A model generated the notes under the pieces. The model had not been told where the DNA came from, did no database searches, and worked only from the letters and a program-made list of their open reading frames with translations. A stretch of DNA of 64,000 nucleotides from NCBI GenBank assembly GCA_964019165.1, contig OZ025282.1, forward strand, positions 8,325,529 through 8,389,528, given 5' to 3'. This DNA comes from Mastigias papua. Taxonomy: Eukaryota > Cnidaria > Scyphozoa > Rhizostomeae > Mastigiidae. Of the stretch, positions 1-62,640 are shown piece after piece; position 1 is the stretch's first letter; each line of letters begins with the position of its first letter. A program made the translations under genes and the position numbers.

Positions 1-1008
1 CAGATCCTACAGTTGCAATGTCTGCTTTTCTCTGATTTCAGATATTTTCTAAAAACTGTCAAAGAGCTGGAAGCTTTTAATTCTACTGGCAATTTTGCCC
101 ACGCTCTTTGACCCATGGAACCACATTGGAATCCCATCAAAAACCATTCCAGATTGATGCCAGTTTCTAAGAAATAGATCTGGAACACTAAACTGGGGTG
201 CTGCTGTTGCGAAATAAGTGTGAAAGACTAAAGAAGAATGCAAGATACGGTGAAGGGCTCAAATGACATGTATACAAAATGCTACAGGTTTATATCAACT
301 CATTACACTTGTGCGTCTGCAAAGAGTAGTGAATATCACAAAAACCAGTCTACATTTGCACCTGGTGTGGTTGAAAGCTATGATTACGAATAGTTTGCCA
401 TGCGTGTAACGAAAGTATGAGAAGTGACAAATCTACTTTTCTTCTCAGTCCCAATTATGAACTTTACAATCCTGCGTTGATGATGACCTTGAAAAATGAT
501 ATTGAAAAGCACGTTAGCTAACCCAGGGAACCTTAAGCAACTTAAACAAATATTGAAATTCCAACAAGAATAATTTGCGTATTTAAACACCTTGTTGTAG
601 ATACACAACAATCATTACTGAGATCCCATTACTACTGGATTTACAACGTCAGAAAATTGTCATCAAAAGGAGTAAAGTTACACTGCAAGCTTTCCAAACT
701 AGAAAGCTGCGAGCATAGAAAGCATCTACAAACTCCATGAAAGGATATCTGAACAATGAATATTGCCAGACTTCAAAAGTCTTACATGCTTCACATGGAG
801 AACACAAATCATTTTCGTTGTAGTTCTTTTCAATATTAAGAGGAGAACTATACAGAATTTTAACATTTTATAGTTGAGAAAAACAAAAAGAAAAGACACA
901 AAGAGTTAAGTAGAAAACTTTAAGGGACCCAACAGCTAATTTAATGAAAAGCATAATCGAAAATTCCTTGACTTATAGTTATAAATAAAGTACATCGTTT
1001 AAGCTTAC
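1..1008. other. ALDH2 3' flank or last intron
   Basis: No convincing coding exon. Possible phase-0 minus-strand acceptors exist (for example CACCAG before base 360, giving VQM and stop), but none yields the family's expected ending. No element was recognised. Confidence 0.4.
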
Positions 1009-22301
<21,293 letters not shown>

Positions 22302-22670
22302 CCTCAGGTTTCTTGTACCTCAAAACACTTATCGCTTCCAGGCCAGTGCTTGTGATAAACGGAGCTCGTAAAGGTGCCTCTACGCAAACGTGTGACGCAG
22401 TGTATTGGCTTTGTTTGGTTTTGTTAGGATTGAAGGGAAGAAGAGGAAGCGGCTGCTATTGACAGTCCATGAGCCCCCTAATGTAAATAAGCGCCCAATC
22501 CAAATAAGCGCCTATCTTGTGCGGTAAAAGACTGGAACTTAGTTGCAGTTATTGGATTTTCATCCCGTTTTATTTTCAGCTTTTTGCATTTATTCCATAC
22601 TGATAAAGGTAATTACAATAAAATCCAGTTAACTCCCCTAATAACTCGAAAGATAAGTTCAAAGGGCTAA
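22302..22670. other. ALDH2 5' flank
   Basis: Upstream of the ALDH2 start on the minus strand. A CpG-bearing stretch (22340-22400) may include the promoter, but no core element was identified. A short 'AAATAAGCGCC' repeat pair (22480-22511) resembles MITE subterminal repeats. Confidence 0.4.
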
Positions 22671-22739
22671 ATGATGCTAAGATTTCTGAGGCTAATGTGC
22701 ATTGTGTTAATGCTTTTTTGTTCTCATTTTACAACTAAT

Positions 22740-22904
22740 GAGCAAGCCCTTTTACAAAGAAAAGAGATGCACAGGCGAAAGAGAAAACAGTTACAGACGA
22801 GTCGGAATGCAGATGATGATGATGCATATATTTGCGAACACTGCAACAAACGCTGCCGTTCTAGAATTGGTCTTAATAGTCCTATGCGGACTCATCGGAC
22901 CTAG
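22740..22904 (+). pseudogene. LINE ORF2 C-terminal zinc-finger fragment
   Basis: The plus strand encodes a basic stretch (RKEMHRRKRKQLQTSRNADD) and then YICEHCNKRCRSRIGLNSP followed by MRTHRT and stop: a CxxCx12HxxxH-like finger with 'SRIGLxSHxRTH', often seen at the very end of RTE-type LINE proteins. The central S-P replaces the usual S-H. The upstream RT is absent, so it is a 5'-truncated insertion. Confidence 0.6.
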
Positions 22905-25345
22905 AACATTTAACGTGTATACTATAATCTTTTAGGATTAATAGTTGCCACACATACAACTAATGAGACATTACTTCAGAAAAGTCCACGCCCTCCGTTT
23001 ATTCCAACCCACCGTTTATCATAGAGACAATGGAGTAAATAGCTGTTGGATACAGATGGGTGATCGAGTAAAATGAAAGAGTACAGAATCTACCGCCCTA
23101 TCGAACAACAATAAGGTATCAAGAAATTACCAAAACATCGAGGACTCGATCGAGGATCAGGGCTTATCTAAACGGCTTTGATTTTCACTGTCTTATTCTA
23201 AATATTTAAGGGAAAATATTTATACACTAAAGTATGAACTGATAGTCGTCGGATTTTTACTGTACTAATGTATGATTTACTATTAGGCAACTATTGTAAG
23301 CTCTAAAGATATGGCTGGGTAGTATATATTTTGGGTTCTGATTCTCTCAATGGGCTTTAATACAAAGTAAAAAGGTAATGGGCTCTTAATAGGCTCGTTT
23401 GATGCAGTGTCCAAGAGAAATACAATGTCGATGTAGACATATTACTGAAGGACTTTACATTTGACTCTTAGTTTCATATTGAAATACATCTAGTAACACA
23501 CAAGATTTGAACATCATTCGTCATTGCTAACTAATCTACAGTATTTCATGGGCCAAAACAGCTTGGTTGGCAGGACTCATGTCAGTTAAGGTGGCTGCAA
23601 TTACCCCTAATTGTCAGAATCTTGCAATCAAAGCAAAGTTGAATGATATCCTTCGACCCTGGAAATGCTTAGCGGTAGAGTGCTCGGCGCACATAAATGC
23701 ATCGAGCAGTTTTTGGGGCATTAGTGAGTACACTTTTGAGGAGTTAATTGGCCTTGTCACTCACTACACACTTTCACCGTATATCACGGAACAAAACGAC
23801 CTTACCACTGCAAAAACTAGTTATCATTACACACTAAAATTAGGTATGTTGTATAGTTATCATCACCCAGCATAGTCCCCGTCAGGCCATAGCACCATTC
23901 TCTACAGTACTCTTCCGTGTGTCTCCTGCAAGCTGTTGTTACCAACTCTACCATTCTCATTCCCTCTACCTTTTTCATTTCGGTCAATTCAGTAATGCTG
24001 GTCACACCTCTCCTCGTCTGCTTCTGCTCTTTTGCCATGAATCATACCTTCTAGCATATTCTTTGCTAAGCTTTCTACACTCTGTTTCAATGCATGACCA
24101 ACCATTGTAGCTACTTTTCTCACCAATTCTAATAAAAATATGATGTTTTCAAATAATACATTGAATAATTTCTTTCACATCTTCGTTTGCATTATACTTA
24201 TAGCTTCTCTGTTGTATTTTCGAGGGATTGCTTTGGTCCTCTCAAGTAGGTATACCAAATTTCTAACGATTCTCGAATCTAACTTCTCGAATACTGGTTT
24301 TTATGTCTGTTTATTCAACTTATTCACTATATTTATAAATTAAGACCCGTTTTGTAATTAGGATTTTTGTATTTTTATTAAATGGATGTTAAGTAATAAT
24401 ATATGATAATAATAATGACAATAATAGCTTCACTTTCATTAGAAAAAGTCCATTACTTTGCAAAACATTGATACTCGTTAGTCAATCGTCAGATCAAAGA
24501 ACAGACATCCCAGAAAGGAGCTAATACAGTACAAATGGCAAAAGCTAATTTAAAAGCATTATATGTACACAAATTCATTTGATAAGAAGCGGAAGAGTAT
24601 TAAACTAAAAATATATAAAAACATAACCCTTACAAAAAGGACATCCATAATGGGACTTGAGTGTCCAGTTTACATTACAACGTCCCTATTGAGGATGAAA
24701 AGTACATCATCGCAATAGGGTGGAACAACTTGCGTTAAAACTTCTTGGGAATCAATACAAAGCTTCTTTTTCGCTAGGCGAGGTCGTTCGTGCGATACGA
24801 CACGCAATGATGAAGTTATCGTCGCAACTTGCGATCGCAACTATGTTGCCTCAAGTCAATCCACACAATTTGTTGATCGCCTCAAGAAAGTAGACTGCGA
24901 TCGAACCACCAAAGCCATCGTCGTGGCGATCGCTATGACTCACGGGAAATGAAACACACATGCGAAAGATCGAGAGATTTCGCTTCGAGCGAATAATTCC
25001 GCCTAGTGGAATCTGGCTTAAGAGCAACATACAAACAGGAAAGGGTAAAGGTAAAGGTAACTACAAGATCTTACATGATATAATAGTTAACCAGACAATG
25101 TATACTGCGATTAAAAGACTCTCTACATTATCAAAAGTCAAGAATATTATTTCAATACGTGTGGTGCCAAAATCAAAAAGTGTCATTTCAATTCCTACAG
25201 ATATATGACAACTTATTTACTACAAACTACACCAAAGAAAATTTTTTACATTTATACGTCACTAGTTTTTCTCCTGCTGTAAATCTCTGCTAAACAGTAG
25301 TTTCCTCTCATATTCATAAAATTTTTATCACAATACAGCATGAGA
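22905..25345. other. Intergenic, gene-poor
   Basis: No exon recognised. It holds a C-rich repeat copy (about 22985-23025), a stretch resembling 7600-7690 (about 23755-23870), and a CpG-rich, GCGATCGC-bearing patch (about 24760-25015) of unknown origin. Confidence 0.45.
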
Positions 25346-25349
25346 TGAT

Positions 25350-25711
<362 letters not shown>

Positions 25712-25798
25712 ACATGCATTTATATCCATGAATATTCCAGGAAGAGCCATTAAGATATTAGAAAAGCCCTTTTCTGATTCCTTCCGTCGTCAGTTCGG

Positions 25799-52841
<27,043 letters not shown>

Positions 52842-55160
52842 CGTTCGTTTTAGTATCAATTCAGTTATGGAAACACAAAATGCCCCAAAAGCAACCAAAC
52901 GTCAACAAAAGTATAACTTGATTTCCTTTCACATCCAGAATTGTTTCCACATCTCTTACTCCAAAAGGTACCTCTGCATCGTTAATCTCAGTCAAGCATG
53001 CCCACTTAGGCCGCGCTTTAGCACCATAAGAGAGAGAGAGAGAGAAACTGTGACTCCGTCGTAAGATAGCTAGTACTGAACAATTCAATATGCTCAGTGC
53101 GAGTGAACTACAGATGTCTATGAACTGTTCTGGTTCTCTTCTCAACCTCAACGGATGCCTACTTTCCTATCCAAAACAGGTTCTACGACGAGATAACTTA
53201 TCTTGACCACGACTTCCTTTCCTGCTACTTTCTTTGAATTCGCAGCCTTTGTTCTCTAACGTTGCTTTTAAGTCCGTCCTGAAAAACAAAGGAATGCTAT
53301 TTTCAACCTACAATAGCAGCTTAACAATACAACAGAATATTTTGGATTCCAAACAAAATGGCGCTTTGTAGTCAGAAAGAATTCGTTTGGTTACTACTAT
53401 TGTAAGGTATGAAAACAGTAAATCACTGACTAAGTGAGGCATCTAACTAAAGAGACACCCTGAAACACCCTAGTTTCTTCGCAAAACAACAGAAAATGTT
53501 TACAAGAACTCGTCAAAATTGGATGAGTTGTCAATTCTACATCGCTTTTCTGGTTTACACATTCTTTTTCGTACCCCAAAAATGTAGGATGAATGTTGGA
53601 TCAAGGCAAGCAGTTGCCTTCCGTAGGACAATAACTTAGAACAATGCATGATACAGAAATTGGTAGCCCTTTTGAATTCTTCTCCAAACATGTTGCATAA
53701 ATGCTAATAACCGTCGAATTCAGTCCTGGACGATTGACTATTTGGCCAAGGCTTCAATGAAAGTATTTATCGGTATATATCCAAATGATTCAAAAACTGT
53801 GTCATTGGGGCCGGCGGGGGGGGCCATTAAGCTCCTACATTGTTCTCAAAGAGATATTTCCCTCTCTATTGTGATTTTCATCACAGATTTTTCCTGGGTC
53901 TACACCTGAGCAATGCATTTGGCATGACGACGCCAGGGGTCTGGTGGGGCTTTAGCCCCCACTGCTTGGCAGCTAGTGATTTTTCTAATCTTTACCAAGC
54001 AATTTATTGACTCTAGCCCCTCCCTTTCTATGTGTAGTCCATTCAACTTTTCATTTGGTAGCTTCGTGCCTGTACACAATTCCATGAGCCTTTGTCTGGG
54101 CGGCTTTCCAACCATTCTGGATTGAAAAATTAACAAAAATTTTACTATAGCGCGAAAAAGCGGGATATTAACGAATTTCGTGCTATAGTGAAGTTCTGTA
54201 GTACCAACAAAAATTTTACTCCATCGTACCCAACCATGGTGGGCTCTCTTATGTCAATGCACATCAACTCCCATGAATAAACTCGAACCACCTCCTTGTG
54301 ATAAAGCAATCTATCATATTATATAATACACATTTTTATCAGAATACTTAATTTTTTGCCGAGCCTAAATATTTTTATAAATTAAAGGCGTGTAATAGAT
54401 ACTCCGGAATGAGTTTCTGCGTTGTATCATAGCATACTAACTCAAAAACCGGCTTATTTTTTTATCTGAAGAAAACTCAAATACATAAAATATCTAACTC
54501 TGTATGAGGGTTGAGCCTGGAATCACTCTTAAATTTCAGAGATTTTGAGCCTTAATATTCTTCTAGACAATACTCTTATGAAAGTGTGTACATTCTCTGT
54601 TATAAGTATGCCTAATTTTTCGCTAATATTCTTAAAGTTTGTTTATTTTCAGCCTAAGAATATTCTTAAATTGTTCTTAGTTTTCAGCGATTTTGAGCAC
54701 TAATACTTGTATAGACTATATCCCTGTAATAGAAAGTGTGTGACAGACACTCCTTGAAGAGTTCTTGAGCTTCATCATAGCATAATGGTTCCCAGATTGG
54801 ATAAGAGAAGATCGTATTGCTTTGTCTTCTGAAAAACTCAAATCAGGAAATAACCTAAACCTTTATGAAGCTTGAACCTTGCATTATTCTTAAGTTAATC
54901 TTAAATTTTGGAGAATTTAAGTCTTGATATTCTTAAAAACTATACTCTTATAAAAAAATGTATATCCTATCATATCCTAATATAAATCAACTGGTTTTGT
55001 GCATTAGCGCATGGATCATAGATAGATATCAGACCATACACTCATTTAAAGCAAGAAACGAACAGCTTAAAGTAAGCTAGTTAAAGCGTACATCTTTGAA
55101 GTTGCATTCTTTTCTGATTCCCAAGAAACGAGAGGTTTGAAGACGAGGAATGATAACACT
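52842..55160. other. Upstream of the STAP-like gene; no gene seen
   Basis: 52842-53300 is richer in CpG, with a short GA run (53032-53044), and may hold the promoter or a 5' non-coding exon. 54130-54240 repeats ACAAAAATTTTACT around CTATAG words, suggestive of a decayed MITE. 54340-54970 holds at least two units of a dispersed TTCTTAAA/GTGTGT family. Confidence 0.45.
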
Positions 55161-55334
55161 ATTTTCTGTCCATATGCCTGGTAGAATATCTGGACATGCG
55201 GAAGCGGCGGAGCAATATATTGGATGGGGAGAGGGATCCAAGTAGGCATTTTCTGTCCATATGCCTGGTAGAATATCTGGACATGCGGAAGCGGCGGAGC
55301 AATATATTGGATGGGGAGAGGGATCCAAGTAGGC
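55161..55334. repeat. Exact 87-bp tandem duplication
   Basis: Two identical 87-bp copies (55161-55247, 55248-55334), each starting ATTTTCTGTCCATATGCC and GC-rich in the middle. Because 87 is divisible by three, all three minus-strand frames stay open through both copies. No known protein is suggested. Identity implies a very recent duplication. Confidence 0.95.
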
Positions 55335-58260
55335 AAACTAAGACTGAAAGGATATAGAGAGTGCTAGAACGGATACTGAAGTGCATTTGCACAAATGGAG
55401 GAAGTACAGCCCACCAGCCTCCCAGGCTCCACCGCTCATTACACAGGGTGAAAACTTAGAATTCAATACTTACAAATAAGTTCAAATTGCCCTTCTTCTG
55501 TCAAGCTTTACTTTTAGACTGGTGAATAAAGAGAAACACAAAAGTGCAATGCAGATAATGGTTATGAAAGCAAGGCAGTTCGTTCGGGATCAGTGGCTTA
55601 TTGTTCTACCTATTACTAAAACCCTTCAAGTCCAAACATGTGCCGGATGCGGTCAAAAAACCTATGTTTAACCGGCTGAAATGGACAGGGATGTTGTTCT
55701 TCTCTCAGCAATGCTAACTAACTAATATCCGACAGATTAGCTCCCTCGCTCCATTACCAGCCACTGCACTTTCGCATCTCTCACTCTCAGTGTAACTTAG
55801 GACTGATGCCCCGGGCTCCGTAGGACTGATGCCCCACTGACGTAGTTTTGAGGATTGGTACCCTTAATCGTCGTTAGGAAATAAGTGAGTAAATTAAGTA
55901 AAGAAGTGAGTTAGAAGACTCAGACTAGTAAGTAACAACATATTATTGCCATTGCACGGTGCATTGTGTACTTTTATCATTTTCTGTCTAAGTTATAAAG
56001 AAACAAAACCCGCGCATTGGTTCATCAGTTTTTTTTATTTCATTGTTAACTAAATTACATGCATAATCATTTCATGTAGGACAAACTTCAAGTCCCTCCT
56101 TCAATTCATTTTGGATCTATCAACGATGTTATGAGAATGTACTGATAGCGAGAGGGTTTCAACTTATAATAGATTGAGCTTAATAACAAGCCTATTTTCA
56201 AAATGCTACGACGAGTGAATTATTCACAGTTGAAAACACCAGCTGCAGTTGTTAATGCTCAAGTTCACGTACAGCAAAAACACAGTTCGGAGTCCGGTAA
56301 AGTATATTAACTTGAAGGAAAAGAACTTTGCCTAATCACACAATTAAGGTAGTATTAATCGTTGTCAAACCTGAAACGATGAGTCTAACGAGCTTTTTGC
56401 AACTTCTGCTTTATGTCGCTGAAAGTTAGCACAGCAACCCAATGCTTCACTCTCAGCTCAGCTATCCAACACAATTATTCAACTATTTAACTTCCTGGAT
56501 TTGACCATGTATAACGATTATATTCCTTTGTTCTCAGAACACTACCTCGCTCTGGAGGTTCTGAAACGGCTATGAATCCAAATTGCCTTTGAAGTGGTGT
56601 CAGCTCCTGATATTTCCAAAGTCAATACTATTTCAATCGACTGTTTAACCAAGGACTATCCAAGAGTTGCGAGGAAAGATTTTGTCTCTTGCTGTGAAGT
56701 CGCACATGCTCCACGTTGGGTTACTTTCGTTTTTGAGTTGGATTTTGAAAGTTTACTTATGGACTTCATAAATATTTCCTCCAGTATTGGAGTGGTAAAA
56801 AGTTAAAATATCATAGAAGGTATATCATCAAGTAGAGTATTCTTATCCAACTCTAACACAAGTCGACTTTATTAGCCAACCTAGAGGTTACCAATAGTAT
56901 GAAAGTGAACTGGAGGCATATGACATCTTGAAGTCGACGACACTTCTCTTGTACAAGGAACAGACTATCTGCTTTCAGCTTGGATGTTACTTAATATTTC
57001 ATGAAGCCTAACCTTAAATGTTAAAATTTTTCAAATCTCTAGCAACAGCAACAACCCAGAAAAAGCAATGGGGAGGCGAGAAACAGAATGTTTAGGTTCT
57101 TGGAAGTATTTTTGTATTTAGCTTCCAGTTAAGCTTTAAATTAAAATAATCTTTTTTTACAAACAAACTTGATTTCTGCCAGATCTGCTTCAGCCAGTTT
57201 ACTCCAGTAAAGTTAAAAAGAAATCTTACGAAATCTAAGCCTCAATTTCGGGAGGAGTTAAGAAAATTGAGACTCAGGCAAAGTTGTTTTCTTATAAAAA
57301 TTATGTGTATGCATGCATACAATTTTTATTTCACACAAAGGAGCTCTATTTGGTATGCTATCATCTGAGGCTGGGTTGACATCTCGGTTTCTTTGTTTCG
57401 TAAAAAATGATCAGTGTTGCACATGAATCGTTTTTTATTTGCTATAAGGAACTGCTTTATAAAGAACCTGCATGTAGAAGGCCGAAAGTTTCATGAAAAT
57501 TGTACTAATGAAGAAAGAATAAACCTTTCCAGAAGTAGGAAACCAATTCCGCACGTTGCAATCAAATTCGCATTAAATACGCTTAGTCCATTGTAGCATT
57601 GTTTCATAGAAGGATTTGCGTTGGACTTTACATTGTATATATAATCTTGTCTTAATACTTAACACCTATTGTAATATCTATACTGTGTGCATTTAACACT
57701 AAGAAGCTATTAAGGTACTTTTAGAATGAACCAGGTTTTGGGCTAGGTTCCATATAAAAATATGTAAAAGGTGACATCTTTGTCACAGAGATATAAAGTT
57801 CTTACTACTTTTTGCACCTTTCATTTTCTGCATAGCTTTATAATGGAAAGTGTGTAGTAGACAGGGAAGTGAAAGCAAAAACAAAACATACGGAACTCTG
57901 AAGGAAAGTTAATTTCTGTTGACAGTTGATTGATACATTGCAGACGGTGGAGCTGGTGGGCTGGCGGCTGTAACTCCTCCATATTCATAGCAAATATACT
58001 TTAGTATCCACTTTAACACCATCTATTTCCCAGCGATTTTATTCTGTTCACTCGAGCAACCCCCTGTGTTCTTCCACCGCTCCTGTGATGAGGAGTAAAT
58101 AAATAAACAGATAATAACATTGTCTACACAAGGTAACTTCTTCAACACACGAAGTACTGTTATCAACTAGGGCCCTATATCTGAAAACTATAATGCATTA
58201 CAAACAAATGTTATGCCAAAGAAATATCGGTATTAAGTAATACTGATTCACGTTTAAAAG
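55335..58260. other. No gene seen
   Basis: AT-rich, with short open frames only. 57230-57320 and 57650-57860 carry further copies of the TTAAG-rich dispersed family (GAGGCTCAA/TTCTTATAAAA words). Confidence 0.4.
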
Positions 58261-58299
58261 TAAATATTAATTTTTAACTAACCAAACTTAAAGTTTAGC

Positions 58300-59350
58300 G
58301 AAGGCCTATAAACACTGCACCTATCATTTCCCTGGTCAATGGATCTTCTGATACTATCTTTAAATATTGTAAATAGCATGGCCTGATTTTTCCCTTTTTA
58401 GGGTTCACTACAAGTCTATTATTATCGAGTCATTTTCGAATATCTTCCATCTCATTGAACAATGCCTTTTCTATTTCATTCATTTTTGACATGCTGTATA
58501 GATGACTGTATCATCTGCATACATGATAACCTGGCACGTTTTATAGTTTTAGTCAATTCATTGATACGCAAAGTAGCAAAGAAAATGCCCTAGAATAGAT
58601 CCTTGTGGCACGCCTTATTGCACTTCTTAAACGTTAGAGCTCTCCCCATTATATTCCACAAACTGACTTCTCTCTTTCAAATAGCTTTTCATCCTGTTCA
58701 ATTCAGGATCAAGGATACCATGATATGGTAATTTTCTAAGCAAAATCGAAAGCTCGACAGTCGACATTGCTAAAAGCATAACGTTGGTCTATAAAACACT
58801 GCACCTGTCATTGCTCCTGGGCCAATGGGTCTTCTAATACTTTCTGCAACTACTGTGGCCACAAATTCGGTGTTGCATCTCTCCCTTAAACCCAATTGTG
58901 TTAAAACGATTAGTTCATTACTTTCATAGTATTCAGCAGGCTGTTTCGTAAGCAATTCTCTCAAAGACCTTTGATAAGATAAGCAGAATAGAAATAGGTC
59001 TGCTGTTAACTAAGTTCTTTCTTGGTCCTGACTTGAATGATGGAATTACTTTTGGAATCTTGAATCTCTCTGGAAAAATTGAATGCTGTGAAAGAAAGAC
59101 TTACCAGATGAGACAATGGACCTGCTAGAGCGTCAGCAGCATCTTTCAAGAGTCATGGAGGCAGATTATCTAGACCAGCTGCCATGGAAGCTCTCAAACT
59201 ATTAAGATTACGAAGAGCTTTTGCCTAGGTCACTGGTCCAAAATAGAAACTATGAAGCGTTTGGATCATATTGCTAGTGTACTGGGAATTGAATTGATTA
59301 GCTACTAACTCGCAGTTTTGCAACTTGTGATGCAAAAAACTGGCAGGTGG
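58300..59350 (-). pseudogene. Decayed non-LTR reverse transcriptase
   Basis: Minus-strand pieces in RT order: AAGLDNLPP (about 59185), FPERFKIPKVIPSFKSG, FERIAYETA, TGAVF, LPYHGILDPELN, MKSYLKERSQFVEYNGESS, VPQGSILG and YADDTVIY (about 58525). Many frameshifts and stops. The block encoding 'SIRRPIxxGAMTGAVF' (about 58790-58850) recurs, diverged, at about 58305-58360, out of normal order, showing rearrangement or a second fragment. It is a Jockey/CR1-like group relic, unrelated to the intact LINE in detail. Confidence 0.75.
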
Positions 59351-59399
59351 TGTTAGCAATCTCTTTTCTGTTATAAACAATTCTCCCAAAAAATTAGAA

Positions 59400-62300
59400 T
59401 GCTCTACTATTTGCTGCAGGCGTTACTCTCATAGAATACACCTACGTGAGTAGCGTTAATCGTCATGGTGGAATGGTCAAGGACAATAATCTGCTATTAA
59501 TTATTTGCTAATTTGCTTAAATACTTATATACTTAAAAATACTTACTTATTTACATAAACTTAAAACTAAACTAAGGTAAAGTTTAAAGTTAAAACTAAA
59601 TTGGAAAAATTAGACTTAAATGAAAAGAAGTAAAAAGACATTATCAGAAAGTTACACACCATATCTGTCTACAGTATTACTAAAATCGTTAAATGCAAAG
59701 CCAGTTCTGAAACTTGTCTTTCTTATCCTTCTTATGCTTTTGTGGTTTTAATTTTTGCTGTTTACTTTTGAACGTACTACCCTGCTCTGTCCAGATTGTA
59801 CGGTGTATATTCTAGAGCCCATGAAAGTTCTAACGATTTTAGCAGTGCCTCAGACAGATATGATCTGTAACTTTCTGGTGATATCTTTGCTTCTTTTTCA
59901 TTTAAGTCTACCTTTTCTAGGCTGATTTAAGACCGTGATATTTTTACTTTATAGTGTATATAACAGGTGCACAACCACGGGGGTCCTGGGGTCCATACCC
60001 CTGCTCTTTTCTTTCAAAAACATAAAAGTGCCCCTTTTCTTGGAACAGCTTGGAACTATTTATAACATTTTTGCTGAATAGACCTGGTTATAAGTACACA
60101 TAGGCTTTAAAATAGCGACATGCTGAAAGTTGTTCTGTTTCTAAGTCAGGCCCGTTCCCAAGGGGGACTAGGCAGATGGCCCTTCTAGAGTGTTGAACTT
60201 GGACTCAGTACCCCTAAGTTACTGGTGCATTCTAGCATTCTTTGTGTCATCTACACATTCATCAGATTAGGCTCACTTGCAAGCAGATTACGACTTTTCA
60301 TCGCAGAACGAAGACGGCACTTCCATCATAGATAACAGCATTATCCACTTTCTTCACAGCTCCTCCTCAGTGAAACAACCAGAGACTATGACCTTGCTTA
60401 TCTTTCATGTGAAAGGAAGGTTTTAAAGGAAGAACTGGAATCTAGCATTGTCGTTTATTTCATGGAAGTCTAGGCGACGAGACCTTCGGTCTTAATTTTT
60501 TCGTCTATTTTGTAGATTTTTTCATCATGGAGTTAAGTCATTGATGTTCTACAGGTCCGTAGACAGATGACAAAGATTGGGGAGGGGAAGGGGATTGTAC
60601 AACATTACAAGATAAAACAACTTTTTAACATATCTCGAAATACAATTCTAGAAATTATTGGACGCCTGCCATGCCCACCCTATCCCACCACTGCCTATGG
60701 GATGATGTTTAACAAGAGCTGCTTTCTTTTCCATCTATCAAGTATCGTGCCATTCGAGGATGGAGGCTTCAACCAGAATATTATTCAAGTTACTCTTTAT
60801 TTTGCTTTTCATTGTAAACTTTTCGTGGATCCACGATTAAGTACTATACTAAGCAGCCAAATATTAGCCTGACAGATGCTTTTTTGGGGCCATTCTAAAG
60901 GGGAGAAATTTAAAAAGTTTTCTGCCTTGTCTGACCCAACCATGGTGGGCCCTCCGTCACGAGTGGAGTAACTGTGCCCCTCTCCTCCCACAACATCCCC
61001 TCTTGTTACGGCCTATCCTAAGTCTGAAAAGTATTACTCCAAGCTGTATTCTCTAGAAAGAATGTTTGGTTTATCTTTTTATGCGGACTAGACCCCTGCC
61101 CTGGAAAATCTCTAGTTACGCTCCTGAATATACAGTGGTAATAGTGTATGCACGATGGTAATAGTAACAATAATGGTAATTTACAATGGTAATAATGGAT
61201 CAGGACCTACAGCAAGTACTCTCTACTGCTATCCGATAAATACCTTCTCAAAAAGTTTTCCACCTATGACATTTTCATTCCAACCCCCAATCTATTAATT
61301 TTGAAAGTTAGGTCCTACCCAAAACTAATTTTAGAGGAAACATTTTGGCGTGCAATTATAAACTATCGTTAAAAAAGTCATCCTGTCACACATGTTGCAT
61401 TGTTTAGTATTGTTTCATTCTGTGTATGACTTCATGTTTTAAATATTTGCCCAAACCCCTTTCTATTACATTTATGGTCATTTTCCAACCTCCCCCGTTA
61501 ATTCCAATCCCCGTGCATTATGTTTTTAGTATTTTTCCAGCACCCATTTTTTCCAACCCTACTTCTATTAGGTACCCAAAAGCATGGATCTCACTCATTT
61601 TATGGAGTTGAAAATCGAAACTGTGGATTTATATTTTGGGCGCAGATTTTACTGAAAGTAGGTCAACCTAACTACCACAAACGTATATGTGTATATGTGA
61701 CATATAAAATCATTACTGAAGTTTTAGATAAGATTTAAACTTGTCAGTTTACCTTCTTGCTACGCCATTTCTGCATTTGGAATGAAAGACCACACTCGCA
61801 TTATGTATAAGTATGTCTTATTTTAAGCTCTGGAATATATTCAATGGTCTTAATTGTTGTTTTTATATACTTCCTAGCTACCAACTTATGTTTCATGCTT
61901 AATAACTTCCGCCTTGTTGAGAAATGAAGTCTACAGTACACTCTTCTTTTAAATACTAGTGTAAATGTTTGCTTTTTGCAATACATCGTTACAGGCAAAA
62001 TGTTTGGAGGGGAAGAAATGTAACAACGTCTGTCTTTGTGATTGTATCAATGAATGCTTCCATGAAAATAAACCAAGTGATATAGATTCTTTTACTACAA
62101 ATTCCCTTTTTCCCAAATAACTCGTAAGAAATAATAATAAACTTTGTATATAATTCGATGACTTCAGTTGATCTACCTCTCTTGAAAACGAAAATGCTAT
62201 GCAAAACTGTCTGTCAATTAATTAACTGTATGTCAAAAACAGACTTTATTTCTGGATATTCAAACCTGATTATGTACTGTGCATGACTTGTATGGTCGGA

Positions 62301-62640
62301 AAAATTGATAACAAATTTATTGTTGTGTTGCGCTGGGGAGGAGAAATATCCATATAACTAGCACGTGGGCAAACCCCAAACAATAGGAACAAGCGATGAG
62401 TTATTTCGCCTATCTCATTATCGGTGGGCTTTGTGTGACGTACTACTGAAACAGAGCTCGTGCTGGACAACGTACCGCAACAAAGAAGTGTACTGCTCGC
62501 TGCTGGTTAAGAAAACGTGAAACAAAACGTTTTGAAATTCGAGTGATTAACGAAAGATCAACAAACAGTCGCACGTACAGGTCCTTTGCAATTCTTCTCA
62601 GTAAGACCTGCTACACTTCGAAAAACTCAACTACTAGCAG
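59400..62640. other. No gene seen; dispersed repeats
   Basis: 61250-61590 is a copy of the C-rich 'TTTATTCCAACC' family. The remainder gives no coding or RNA signal I can support. Confidence 0.4.

Noticed and set aside
640..680. Candidate last ALDH2 exon after TTGCAG
   Set aside because: In the required phase it reads CNFTPFDDNF, unlike the family ending, so it is not called.
53164..53290. Acceptor-led minus-strand open stretch upstream of the adaptor start
   Set aside because: No donor in a workable frame and no PH-like sequence; at most a 5' non-coding exon.
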